A DNA stretch of 64,000 bases from Lineus longissimus (Eukaryota > Nemertea > Pilidiophora > Heteronemertea > Lineidae): assembly GCF_910592395.1 (NCBI RefSeq), contig NC_088309.1, positions 13,706,599-13,770,598 of the forward strand, given 5' to 3'. Of this stretch, positions 33,151-43,696 are shown in pieces. The notes under the pieces are model-generated. The model searched no databases. It worked only from the letters and a program-made list of their open reading frames with translations, and had not been told where the DNA came from. The translations under genes were made by a program, and so were the position numbers. Each line of letters opens with the position of its first letter. The stretch's first letter is position 1.

Positions 33151-35373
33151 CAGTGACTACTTAGTTAACTGGTGCTTGGTCTAAAATTTTCTAAGTCACT
33201 AATAGAGGCCCAGAATGGGATATTGTCGATTTACGACCATGTAGGGCCTATACTAATCACATTTCAATGAAGAAAATGACAGAGTTTTGATTACATGTTC
33301 ATTTCTTGATCTGGTCTTCTGTGGCCAAATTTATCAATCAATGGTTGGTATGAAAGGCAATTGCAGTTGTGTAATTTCCTAGGCCCTTTACCCTAACAAT
33401 CATATTGGTCATTCCTGTAGAAAGTTCAAATCATGAGGAACACAATGTTGTTGTTACTGCTGATGCTTTCGCTCTTTGTCATGTGTCAGTCAATGATGGA
33501 TGCTGGCAATGATGACGATGATGATGATGATGATGCCGATCAGCAGAATGGTGCTGCAGCAGTTGGTCTCCCTCCACGATGTAACAGTTACACTGTTGAA
33601 GCCAGGCTGCGACATGCCTTGGATTGCCAAACAGCAATTGAACATGGCCGCATTCTAAATGTCAATGAGTATGCTAGGCGCTATCGACTATCCCCAACAA
33701 CGCTCAGGAGATGGATACAGAACATCGATGAAATGACGGATCAAGTGGAGGAAAATGCAGAACGCCGGCGAGTCAGAACCGACCATGATGGTTGTTGGCC
33801 GGAAGTTGAGAATATCGTGCACCAGCATTTTCAAGAACGGAGGAATAGTGCCCTGCCCGTTTCTCGGTCGGACATTGTTAATGATGCAACGATTGAATTT
33901 CAGAACTGGTGGGGCCAACTCCCACACAATGAACTTGAGGACATTGCAGCACGTCGCCCCGAAAGGTCCCAGTTTTCTGCATCAGTGGGTTGGGTTACAA
34001 ATTTTATGAAACGGAAAAAGATTGTTTTCCGCCGTAAAACGAAAGATTCCACCACTGTACCGGCTGATGCACCACAGAGAGTGAGAGAATTTCAGACTGG
34101 CGTTAGGCAAACTGTAGCTGACAACCATGTCCACACGCTCTTGAACTTTAACGAAACGTTTGCTCAGTTGGACTTCCCTCCGATGTATACAGCTGAGACC
34201 AGAGGTACAGTAGATGTAAATGTGAAAACATCGCGAGGAAATGCCAAACTCGGGTGCACCGTTGGATTGACAGTTGGCTCCAACGGAGAAAAACCGCCTG
34301 CTCATGTTGTTTTCAGGCAGCCGGGCTTCGTGCGTCAGATTAGAGATTTGAACAACATTCCAGATAACGTACGGGTCACATCCTCGAGGTCTGGTTGGGA
34401 GAATGGAGAGACACTGCAACATTGGTTGGACAATGTTCTTTTCCCTTACATTGGCGATTTTGACTTTAATGACATCCTTCTGCTTTTGGACAGATTCCGA
34501 CCGCATCAAGCAGAGGATTTCTGTTACCCAATGGTTGAAGCAGGCATACTGTTAGACAATATTCCTGCTAGGTGTACATCGCTGGCTCAGCCGTTAGATC
34601 TCACTATTATGAGGGGATTTAAAGCTATAATGCGAAAGTATTGGAAGTTATGGAAATGTGATGCAACTGAGGCTGACGGAAATTGCCGCAAAATTACATT
34701 ACAGGATGTACTCGGCATTATAAGTAGAGCATGGAATGATGTAGCTCCTGAGTCTGCGGCTAAGTCATTTCAAGTGGCTGGCTAAACACCTCAACCAGAT
34801 GGTCATTATCGTGATGATGTTGCAGATGATTTGTTGCTTGGTGAAAACGAATTGTCAGACTCCGATAATGATGATGATAACTTAAATTTTGACGACAACT
34901 TGGAATTGTAAAACAGTTGTAGTGCAAAGTAGTGAATAAGTAAATGTTGTTAATGGCATCGGTTATGTAAGTGTTAGTTACTTTACCCCCCAAGTTAAAC
35001 TTTTGGGCAAAAATCTCACATCCCCTCCCTGATTCAAATGCCACTTTTTTTAGGGTTTACCCTGTAAAAAGCTTGTAACGACATTCATTTTCCATGAAAA
35101 GCACTGGCCAGTGATCGTAGTCTTGGATGGACTTTCTGCATGTCGGATTTCAAGCTATTAAAACTTTCTGAGTACTTGATGAAAGTGATCATAGTCAATA
35201 GGTATCAATGCCGACATGTGCAGTAGGCTCAAGTTGTCATTATTAGCCCATTCATGCTTCTCAAAAGGAATGTAGGCCCTGCACAACCCATCTGGGCCTA
35301 AAATGCATATTATAATGACCTATTATGGACTTAGAAAATTTTAGACCAGCACCAGTTAACTAAGTACTCACTG
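33151..35373 (+). mobile_element. pogo-like DNA transposon (2.2 kb) with TIRs and TA duplication
   Basis: The left TIR CAGTGACTACTTAGTTAACT and the right TIR, reverse-complemented, CAGTGAGTACTTAGTTAACT stay aligned for about 48 bp (to cttaGaaaatttt-type sequence). TA lies on both sides (33149-33150, 35374-35375). The two TIRs differ at only a few positions, so the insertion is not ancient, although its transposase gene is dead. Confidence 0.92.
33433..34911 (+). pseudogene. pogo/Tigger-family DDE transposase, inactivated
   Basis: The frame opens at ATG 33433; similarity to the second copy starts near residue 48 (YTVEARLRHALD). An N-terminal helix-turn-helix (NVNEYARRYRLSPTTLRRW) is followed by a CENP-B/Tc5-like DNA-binding part (GWVTNFMKRKKIVFRRKT). 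The DDE_1 core is LNFNETF, LLLLDRFRPH (D353) and AQPLDLTIMRGFK (D389), a DD35D spacing. The first catalytic Asp is Asn (N240), so it cannot cut DNA. An in-frame TAA at 34783-34785 precedes an acidic tail (DDVADDLLL ... DNDDDNLNFDDNLEL) that stays open to 34909. It is flanked by its TIRs. Confidence 0.9.
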
Positions 35374-35375
35374 TA

Positions 35376-35719
35376 TATTCTAATCCTACTGAATAATGTA
35401 CATTGTATATGATACTAATAATCCAAGTCTATAACTATGTGATGTCACAATCCTACTGAATATTGTTTTGTTTAGATGTATCCATGTCTATGATAGGGTA
35501 GTCTACACAATTCTATAATTCTAAAGCATATATATTTGCTAATCCGCATAAGTATTATGATAGATATCCATGGTAACTATGATGGAAACAAGGAGCAAAA
35601 TCCTAGATCCTCGAAAATTAAAACTGTCACAAATTTGTCAAAGTGCACTGTAAATTTCAAAATCGTCCAAAACACATTCTCAAAAAATAATGTAGTCTAT
35701 CTATCAGTGCTGCTGAAAC
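35376..35719. other. Gap between two transposons
   Basis: Contains two more copies of atcctactgaat (35384 and 35452 regions) and AT-rich sequence. It may include the left terminus of the two-ORF transposon; no inverted repeat with the right side could be seen. Confidence 0.5.
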
Positions 35720-36337
35720 CTATTGCCACTTATGGCCCATGTATGGAATCCCTGGCGGATTTGGATAAAGATTTCTCACAGTCTTCAAAACACAATCTGG
35801 CATCACTTCACGACATGTCCAAACTATTGATGGGTCATCTGCCATATACTGCTGTTGCATCTGCTGTTTTTTGCCAATATAGAGAGGATGGTTCCAGGAT
35901 CCCCGGTCCTCCATCATTTTCCAAAATTTTTTGTAAAGTTGTTTCCTGATCACATTATTTCCATTTCTGGGTGCTTGTCCATTTCCCAGCCATCTTTGTG
36001 GATGAGTAGTCACACATGGAGAAGAATTGCAATGTTGGCACATATCTGCCCCTGGCACAGGAGCAATAACTGGTTCGGATAGTTCATGGTCCTCCTCCTG
36101 TGGTTGTGGTGGGGGTGGATCAACTACACCACCAGGCACAGGCAAAGGTTCCAGCTCATCATTATCTCCTTGAATATTCCCCTCATTCTGTATATCATCT
36201 TGAAGTGCTTGATTCTCCTCATTTGGAGGATGGTCTAATTCAACATAGTCCCAATTATAGAAATTAAAAAAAGCATGTATAGCTTCCCTTTGTTCAGTAG
36301 TAAGTGCAAGGGAAACAACCTTCACTTCTTCTGCCAT
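35720..36337 (-). CDS. ORF2 of a two-ORF DNA transposon, Cys-containing accessory protein
   Basis: Intact 205-codon frame. The N-terminal third is ordinary (LTTEQREAIHAFFNFYNWDY), then an acidic and Pro-rich linker (VDPPPPQPQEEDHE). A Cys/His cluster MCQHCNSSPCVTTHPQRWLG follows, then RKQLYKKFWKMMEDRGSWNH and a C-terminal block MPDCVLKTVRNLYPNPPGIP ending YMGHKW. The Cys spacing suggests metal binding. A similar Cys-rich module ending in YPNP..PYMGHK is remembered from orphan P2X7-C-tail-like proteins in invertebrates, but this is not certain. The ATG lies 15 nt after the stop of the transposase ORF on the same strand. Function unknown; probably an element-encoded partner of the transposase. 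Confidence 0.7.
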   Translation of the reverse strand: MAEEVKVVSLALTTEQREAIHAFFNFYNWDYVELDHPPNEENQALQDDIQNEGNIQGDNDELEPLPVPGGVVDPPPPQPQEEDHELSEPVIAPVPGADMCQHCNSSPCVTTHPQRWLGNGQAPRNGNNVIRKQLYKKFWKMMEDRGSWNHPLYIGKKQQMQQQYMADDPSIVWTCREVMPDCVLKTVRNLYPNPPGIPYMGHKWQ

Positions 36338-36352
36338 GGTGTGATTTACAAT

Positions 36353-38191
36353 CTACTGACTTGAACCTGGAACAGGCCCGCCAAATTCACTATGAATGGG
36401 ACAGTCCAAGCGTGGGGGGTGCATGGATGTGTGCATCCACCTATCCAGAATCTCATCACGGTAGTCATAAGTTTTTTTCACCAACACTGGCTTCCCCACT
36501 TGTCGCCTTGGTGCCTTGGCATCAAACACAAATTTGACGGAGGTATGGTCACGGTTAACATTCGCGTTCCAGTCGATCAAAGCCAGATTTGTCCTCAGTT
36601 TGTAGGACCTCTCTCCAAAGACAATCCTTTTGTCGTGAAATTGGAGGAGGGCGTTGTTGAATGATTCTACGTACAGTGTGTCTTTTGATCCAGCATAATT
36701 TTGGGGTCTTTTATATATGTCCAATTTGTAGAGATAGTCTTTTAGCAATTTCTCTGCGACTGTGTCCGTAATCAGTTTCTTCGAGGGCTCGTAATGTTCC
36801 TCCTGGCATCGCGAATCTTTGCTGCATTTGCTGTGGTTGCCTTGATAATGGTCAATGATATTATCAATCCCAGCTCTCAGTTTCTGTTCATCTGCATTAC
36901 AGTTTTTGATGCACCAGTACACATGCGTCTTAATCGACGCAGCTTTGTCAGCTAGCTGTTGATGCAATTTTTTCCCCATGTCCTTTTTTGGGCCTTGCGT
37001 TATCTTCCTTACACTCTTGGCAATACCCTTCGTGGTATGCCAGATGTCTTCGGCGTTTCGTGTTTCTTTTCTCTCCTCGGTAACAAACTTTGTTATGCTG
37101 TTGTTGTGATCATGACTGTGATAACGTACAGGAACTTGTTGGTCATCGAGTACTTTATAAATCTCTTTTACACCGATTAGCTCATGTCTTTGTGTCACAG
37201 GATCATCCACCGTCTTCGAAATGGTAGCGATGTGGAGCACCTTGTGGCTCTGGTCGCCAAGGCAAACAACATCACTAAATTCGGCATTCTTGCGCCAGCA
37301 GTGGCGAGCATCTGTCGAAATATCAATCGCTTCTACACCATTTGCCATTGAAAGGCTACTTTCCACGAGGATAGCATCTTGTTTTGACTCTTCAGCCTGT
37401 TGCTGCACAATCGGACAATAAGTGTCCATAAATCTGTTCAGGGTTTCTGATGATAGCACTCCAATATCAGAGCTTTCCACGAATTTGGTGTATTGCACTG
37501 GCAGTAGTCCTGATGTAAAAAAGCCATGGGCTAGCCTCGCATTGACTAGAAACTTGCCACCATTCTCAACATGTGGGGAAGAGGTCCAGTGGAGATTGTG
37601 CTGCTCCTTTCCTTGGTATGCTAAGGTCAAACAAGCTGTGTGACCATCCCGTCTGAACTCCTTCGTGTGCAGATTGCCCTTGCAATTTAGGGAATGGGTC
37701 TGTACCCTGTCAATCAAGTTCCTGATAGAGGACCCGGTACAGACAAAAAGTGGCTGCTTGATATCTTCTCTTGCACAAAGCTGGTAACTGGGTGTTACTT
37801 GAGGCACAGTTGTGCTGGTCATTGCTGGTGATGAAGCGTCATCATTTTCATTGTGAGTCACATTATTTTCCACATAAAAGTCAATCACTTCATTCAGGAA
37901 TTGATAGTTGGAGACCACTGAACATATCCCTCCACCAAGTTTTGCCTTTATCCTGTCCATTTTGTTAAAAAAGTTCACCTTTTCTTCATCGTTTGCGCAA
38001 TAAAAATTCAGTCCTCCTTTCACAAGAGCTTTCTTCGTCTCAGTTGCCTCATTTCTCGATCGATTGGTACTTTTTCGTTTCCTCGAATGCTGTTGGCGGT
38101 TCTCATCACGGAATCTCTCCAGGCCTAGGTCTACATCCCGGACCCCTTCACTACTAGCAAGAATGTTCATTTCACTTTCCATTGTTGTCAT
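36353..38191 (-). CDS. DDE transposase, Kolobok-like, intact ORF1
   Basis: Intact 612-codon frame without stops. A basic N-terminus (RKRKSTNRSRNEATETKK) precedes a region with paired Cys. The RNase-H-fold core carries D294 in IDISTDARHC, D361 in YHSHDHNNSI, a DxWH motif (D382, H385 in EDIWHTTKGI), a Cys/His insertion (HVYWCIKNCN ... HSKCSKDSRC) and E509 in TLYVESFNNA. RTNLALIDWNANVNRD follows. This D, D, DxWH, E order with an inserted domain matches Kolobok/hAT-like transposases; no THAP domain is seen. TIRs and a TTAA duplication were not found. An intact ORF among decayed neighbours suggests a recent arrival. An unnamed superfamily is possible. Confidence 0.75.
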   Translation of the reverse strand: MTTMESEMNILASSEGVRDVDLGLERFRDENRQQHSRKRKSTNRSRNEATETKKALVKGGLNFYCANDEEKVNFFNKMDRIKAKLGGGICSVVSNYQFLNEVIDFYVENNVTHNENDDASSPAMTSTTVPQVTPSYQLCAREDIKQPLFVCTGSSIRNLIDRVQTHSLNCKGNLHTKEFRRDGHTACLTLAYQGKEQHNLHWTSSPHVENGGKFLVNARLAHGFFTSGLLPVQYTKFVESSDIGVLSSETLNRFMDTYCPIVQQQAEESKQDAILVESSLSMANGVEAIDISTDARHCWRKNAEFSDVVCLGDQSHKVLHIATISKTVDDPVTQRHELIGVKEIYKVLDDQQVPVRYHSHDHNNSITKFVTEERKETRNAEDIWHTTKGIAKSVRKITQGPKKDMGKKLHQQLADKAASIKTHVYWCIKNCNADEQKLRAGIDNIIDHYQGNHSKCSKDSRCQEEHYEPSKKLITDTVAEKLLKDYLYKLDIYKRPQNYAGSKDTLYVESFNNALLQFHDKRIVFGERSYKLRTNLALIDWNANVNRDHTSVKFVFDAKAPRRQVGKPVLVKKTYDYRDEILDRWMHTSMHPPRLDCPIHSEFGGPVPGSSQ

Positions 38192-39200
38192 TTCAACTTT
38201 TACTGCAGTTTTGAGGGCTTCAGTATAACAGTTATTTAACCTATCTTACCCAGAAATGGTACAGTCCGGCTAATTACCAGTGTCCTGGCACAGCCTGGTG
38301 CAACAGAATGAGAATAAATAACTTCAGATAGCAAGTTTATAAGTACCCCCTGGCAACTGATTTCTGTAAATTTGTAATGTGATTTTATTGCTTCTTGTCC
38401 AATTTTAAGAAAATTAGATTAAACAAAAACAATGAACTTTTACATTGATGAACAAGGCAAGAAGCTGACAATTTGCTTGACCTTTCTTTGGCTTATGAGT
38501 AAGAAAGTCTGGCCACATGTTCAAACTATTTCAAAAGCTGTTGAACTAACTGAACATAACCACACTGCTCAAATGCAAAACCACTCAATAAATACTGTAG
38601 CCATGTGGAAATTTGGCGGGAGTGACATCATAAGATAGCATGACAGATACTCATCAGCTGTGAATGGCCAATCAGGTCAGGTTAGATACCACATGCTGTG
38701 TTTATAGAACAACCTCCAGATTGTCCACCAGTCACCAGTACCATATGGCCCTTTAAGATAATTTCGCGGAAAATATGCGCGATGCCAGTTATTGGGCACG
38801 TTTTCTGTTGTTGAAATCCTGTGCAAAAATGTACGCAATGGTTTCCCGTGATTGACCTCATGCGACGTCAACAGACCAGAAAATGACATCATGGCGTCAG
38901 AAGGTACTGGCATTTATCTTAACGCCGGTTCCTCATTGCTTCAATCAATGACTTAAACCACTCACACATGAGACCTGCTCCTCATTCTGATGACCTTTTT
39001 GACCTCTGAAGACCTTCACAATGAGATAATTTGCAGTACCTTTCATGTAATGGAATTTTTGAAAAGCAGCAAGATGAGTGGTCATTTGGTTCCTTATTCT
39101 CTATACGTATAGAGTTATCGCATTCTTCAATTCCACCGCCCAAATCGTAAGAATTTAAGGCATTTTTAAAGGTACATTTAACAAAGGTACAAAAAGGTAC
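38192..39200. other. Flank of the two-ORF transposon and intron
   Basis: The first few hundred bases are probably the 5' untranslated part and terminus of the minus-strand transposon. No terminal repeat was identified. No other gene was recognised. Confidence 0.45.
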
Positions 39201-39273
39201 AAAAAACATGCACTCGTCTAATTGATAGGCCTCGACCCTCCAACCTATGAATATTCATTAGTGGTCTTGTCTC
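39201..39273. repeat. 73-bp exact direct repeat, copy 1
   Basis: From aaaaaacatgcactcgtcta to gtggtcttgtctc, identical base for base to 40183-40255. The inverted phrase gagacaagaccac occurs between the copies near 39815. Confidence 0.95.
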
Positions 39274-40182
39274 AATGAAGGTACATTTCAGGGGTTAACA
39301 TTTTGAGAATTTTTTCAAACTAATGTACATGACATCCCACAACTCTCCAACAAAGGAAAGTCATATCTGGACATTTTTGGAGAAATGAGAGACATTTCAA
39401 AGAGTGGTACACTGTGCCAAAAGCGACGAAAGAGGACAAAATCGACAAAAAGTCATGATTTTGCTGCAAAATCATAAGACCAGCCCTGGCCAGAATAAGC
39501 AAGCTATGGAGCTGAAACTTTAGGATGTGATTTAGGAATATCTTTGCTGCTTAGGGCACAACTTTCAGAATCAAGGCCTAAGTAGTTTCAAAGAAATTAC
39601 AAAATGAATGGCAACACAACAAGACTTGTAAAAATGAAACCGAACTTAGACCGGGGGTAGGTTGAGTCATATTTGGGTCAAATTAAGTTTTTTTCTCATT
39701 ATTTTAGCTTGTTTTGACCTTAAATCTTCAGCAATACAATATTCTAAATGAATTAGAGTGATTTGAGCACATTCAAATTTTTCACTAAATTGACCCAAAA
39801 TGTAGTGTAAATGGAGACAAGACCACAATTGATTTTTTAAGCCTTTTAGCAGTTAAATTGTCAATGTTTGACCGCGACGCATCAAAGAATGCGTCAAGTA
39901 GTGAAACTGAAATTCGGATATGATATACGGGTTAGTCTTGCGAGTAACTGGTGCGATTTAAATTGGTGATTGACCACGGAAATTTTTTTTAAAATTGACA
40001 AGTTTGACACAAGTGGACATTTTTACCCATATCGGCCATTTTCACTCCAAATTTGAACCACCCCCCTATGGCGAGGTTGTCGAAATTCAAAATTATTTTT
40101 TTTACCAAACAATTTATTTATATCTGCAGACTTGCCACAGCAAATATTTTTTCAATACCTCTCCAAATATGTACTTGAGAGT
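39274..40182. other. Segment between the 73-bp repeats
   Basis: 909 bp without a recognised gene. It contains gagacaagaccac near 39815, the inverse of the end of the flanking repeat, so the segment may be part of a larger foldback or duplicated unit. Confidence 0.5.
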
Positions 40183-40255
40183 AAAAAACATGCACTCGTC
40201 TAATTGATAGGCCTCGACCCTCCAACCTATGAATATTCATTAGTGGTCTTGTCTC
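40183..40255. repeat. 73-bp exact direct repeat, copy 2
   Basis: Identical to 39201-39273 at an offset of 982 bp. Flanks differ on both sides (gagagt left, ggctg right). Confidence 0.95.
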
Positions 40256-40309
40256 GGCTGTCTTTTGTAAGAAATGCACCTGGGCAGGGGGCATGGTATA
40301 CCCCTGGGA

Positions 40310-40830
40310 ATGAAAAGGTTAACTGCTAAAGCTATGAACTTGACATTTGGTACACATGACTCCCTACATCTTGTAACCTCGTACACCGAATTTCGACCTG
40401 ATGTTGTAATATCTGCAAATCATACCATAGAGTTGGACCTTGACCTAATTTCGAAGGTCATAGAAGTCAAACTCCAATAGCTGCTAGTTTTGTCATTTTC
40501 TGTCCTTGACTCTTCAATTCCGATTTGTGCACACTTATTGACATCTCTACATTTTGAAATAAATTGAGGTCAGTGTAACTTACCCTCTGGTGTAAATAGG
40601 TCAAGGTCGTAAAATCGTATTGGGCAAAAAACATTTACTGCATGATTTTTGAATGTATGTCATTTTTTAATCAGATCAGGGTTAACATATTAATCGGACC
40701 AAGTTAGCACGATTGTTGATGAATTTTGGCTTCAACTGAATTTTCAAGGTTTTTCAGATAAAATTCTGTGTAACCATGACGACAAACATATTCCTGTTAT
40801 TGACCACAGGTGAGCACATGACCTCTGACC
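40310..40830. repeat. Repeat family A fragment, degenerate
   Basis: gctaaagctatgaacttgac, atttggtacacatgactccc, caccgaatttcgacctgat and a ttgacctaatttcgaaggtc phrase. Confidence 0.7.
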
Positions 40831-40870
40831 ATTTTATTCATAACGGTATTCATCATCGGTGTTATTACAG

Positions 40871-41205
40871 GTTATTGTGCGCCCCTTAAGGTCAAGACAT
40901 TGGCAGAATTGGAGGCCAATCTCCAAGATTCGGGCCATGTTGCCAGCCCGAAACCACAGGCACCACCACCACCACCTCAAGTCATGCAGAAACCAGACCT
41001 TGACAATGATATGTCTGCATTTAATAAACTGGTAGGAATGATGGTGGCTACGGGCAACCTTCCTGACGGAGTGAAAGAATCGCCTCCTCCGATGAGAACG
41101 GGACCTCCACTCCAGCACCCTCCGACAACAATTCTTCCTCCAGACAAAAATGGTGATACTCCAACCCCTACCCAGAATCAGCAGCAGCAACTCAATATTT
41201 TCCAG
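40871..41205 (+). CDS. EIF4ENIF1: 4E-T (EIF4ENIF1) exon C, internal
   Basis: 335 nt between acceptor ggtgttattacag and donor GTATGT at 41206. The first two bases complete the Gly codon from exon B, and the exon ends in phase 0. It reads YCAPLKVKTLAELEANLQDS, a Pro-rich linker (KPQAPPPPPQVM), then DLDNDMSAFNKLVGMMVATG, NLPDGVKES, a second Pro-rich stretch and NQQQQLNIFQ. DMSAFNKLV..M.A.G.LP is the most recognisable 4E-T block (animal consensus DMTAFNKLVSTMKASGTLP). The terminal NIFQ joins exon D's ELL to give NIFQELL, matching NILQELL in vertebrates. A (CAC)n-like run at 40959-40980 encodes the prolines. Confidence 0.95.
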
Positions 41206-42880
41206 GTATGTTTGACACTTGAGGTTAGCAATTACAAATCCAAACTCGAGCAATGGCGATGGTAGGGCCATCGCAAATCTCCCAGCTTTTGATATGCAGG
41301 AACTGGGTGTGTTGTAAAGCCAGACTTTTTTTAGCTACGCTGGCTTTGCAGTGCAGCTTATAGTTTGTCCTAGAGCTGTCCGAAAGTAGTGCCAGCAAAA
41401 TAGTTACATTTTTATCAGGATTTTTTGCAGCTGGGCCAGGAAATGTGCCAGGATACCAATATTTTGAACTCATGTTTTGATAGGATTATAGATTTTTACA
41501 GCAGAAAGACTAAACACACCGTAATTAGTAATTGCTGGATTTTCAGCTGAAAATTGTCGTCTGCTCAAAACTGGCAAAATGGCCTCGATCCTACCTGTCT
41601 CTGTAATGTATTGAACGCGCTACAAATAAAGCATTGGCCTAAGGAATTGCAGCCGAGGCTGATAATGTGATTGCTGTTTTGCGAATGTATTGAGTGTGTA
41701 CGTTCATTTCAAAACATAGTTCTAATCTAAATTTTTCATAACGAGCAGTTGGAAAATGGTATTTCCCTATATTTTGATTCTCAGAGTCAATATGCCTTTG
41801 AATAGACGTGTGTAACTTTCTCCCTAATTAGGTTCTGGGCCTATTCATATTCTGTGAAGATTTAAATGAAGGACCTGAATCTATCTATTCAGTATTTAAA
41901 CGCTGTTTTAAGCTAAACGCCATTGGTGAATTTGGCCCCATTTCTCTAAGCTTGATTCCATCTAGTCTGTCCACATCTCCCTATCTACCATAAACCTACA
42001 TTCTGGTACATGCATATACTACTTGTTCAATTCTCTTGTCATTCGCCTCCTTCCTTGTTATTCAATTCCGCCCACTTAGCTATTCAGGCCGCCAGGCCTC
42101 TAGTTTATTCCTTGTATTGTGGATCCACCGATAATAATATTCTGAAAACCGAAAAAATAAATATATATTTGGCATTTTCGCTGATCCGCCAATGCTAAAA
42201 AGATCCATTTTTAAAAAAAAATAATTTTATTCATTATTATTGTCCGCTCTCCGATTAGGACGAACACAATTGCGCACTTTAATTTTATTTTTGTGCACCC
42301 TCCGCCATCGCAGAGTTTACATGCCTAGACTCTGTCCCAGTCTTTACCGTACAATCTATTCATAGCGTGTTTGATTAACTTCGCACATGTGCAGAGGAAC
42401 TGGCATGCGAGTCGACCTTGTGAAATTTCTGGGAACTTCTAAATTACCGTCGTGTGGTGCGGCTCATTATCATAATGCAACTTCGTAAGAGAGGAGCGCC
42501 TCTATCGGTGCTGAGACAAACCAGGCTTTTTTGGCAGGAATAATGTGGTGCAAGATGTGGTCATGAATAAGAGTGATTGTGCCATTGCCAATTCCTGTGT
42601 TGATGCAAGCGACAGTCAATAACTTTTTTTCTGAGAATTAATATATTTTCTAAAATAAAATTTTCTCATTATTCCTTCCACCGTCTTGTATAAAAGCCAT
42701 AGTTTCTTTGAAAAATCAAAAAATATTGAAAATTAGTTTTAAAAATGTTTTTTTTCCTTCTTCCTCAGCTATTTCTTCAGAAGGAAATTCCACTAACCAA
42801 GGAATAAAAAAGTCTGGCATAGAACTTAAACAATTGGTTGGTTGCGAGGACCACACTAACAGACCACCAGTAACAATTGA
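41206..42880. other. Intron, no gene recognised
   Basis: AT-rich. An exon-like frame at 42768-42911 (acceptor ttcttcctcag, ending SPTRK) runs into the inverted repeat described next and shows no homology that I recognise. Confidence 0.5.
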
Positions 42881-42885
42881 TACTG

Positions 42886-43012
42886 CATTGTACAGTCCTA
42901 CGAGAAAGTAAATGTCTACCATTTAAAAAAAAAATATCACAGAGATAAAATAAGATATTTGAATGAGGTTTTCAGCAGAGTATGGTATATTTAGTTGGTC
43001 ACTATCTGTTGT
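42886..43012 (+). repeat. Long inverted repeat, left arm
   Basis: Starts tacagtcctacgagaaagta, then atcacagagataaaataaga and ttttcagcagagtatggtat. The reverse complement of 43566-43682 reads the same with about 80% identity over ~115 bp (estimated by eye). Confidence 0.8.
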
Positions 43013-43277
43013 ATTTGGATGCACCTAATTCCATCCCATGACAAGCATTTCTAAAAGGTCCAAAAATCACTTTTTTTATTTTATTTGCCTTTTCAAAAAT
43101 TTATAAGAGCCCATGTAATGAACTGTGCTTTATCACCATGATTTTTTTGCACTTGAAATTCCATACAATGTGTTCGATAGTCGTGACAAATGCACATTTT
43201 TCCTTTGGACTTTTATGTTATTTTTGAAATCTCTTCCATAACCTTTGATAAAGACCCCCAATCCTTGATGTATGCGC

Positions 43278-43445
43278 TGACTGACTGCATTCCTGACCAT
43301 GAGGGGTGTTATCAAAGGTCACTAGCTGTCTGAAAAAAACAATCACCTGCAGCGAGCTAAATTTAATCTTCAAAATGAAAGAATTTAGCAGGAAATTTCT
43401 AGAAATGAAAGCAAACAAAACCTTTGTTGCATCATAGTTCACCCC
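43278..43445 (-). repeat. Low-copy repeat D, inverted copy
   Basis: Reverse complement of 25530-25700: gtgaactatgatgcaacaaa, ttttttcagacagctagtga and caggaatgcagtcagtcag. On the minus strand a frame reads FFRQLVTFDNTPHGQECSQS, preceded by an acceptor-like site, but no family is recognised. It sits in the spacer of the inverted repeat. Confidence 0.75.
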
Positions 43446-43565
43446 TACATTATGAAAAAGAACGAAAATAAAATGAAATAAAAAAGTTACTTTTTGTACA
43501 TTTTAAAAATTGCCTGTTACATAATGAGGAGACAGGATTAGCTGGGCCCAAATGCAACAGAAACA

Positions 43566-43682
43566 TGACCAAATAGATATACCATTCTCAGCTGAAAACT
43601 GCATTCCATTATCTTATTCTATCTCTGTGATATTTAATAAAAAAACTGTTGACATTTACTTTCTGGTAGGACTGTAAATTCC
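43566..43682 (-). repeat. Long inverted repeat, right arm
   Basis: Partner of 42886-43012. The arms face each other across a ~550-bp spacer holding repeat D. TTAA with a ctctttcagacctaggcg tip follows at 43697, possibly the end of another element. Confidence 0.8.
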
Positions 43683-43696
43683 AATTTGTTAACTCT

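Noticed and set aside
33982-34509. Antisense 175-codon frame
   Set aside because: Shadow of the pogo-like transposase on the + strand; no motif of its own.
36392-38100. Several + strand frames of 65-90 codons
   Set aside because: Opposite the intact 612-codon transposase; no motifs.
42768-42911. Exon-like frame ending SPTRK as a 4E-T exon between C and D
   Set aside because: C to D splicing already forms NIFQELL exactly, and the frame runs into an inverted repeat.
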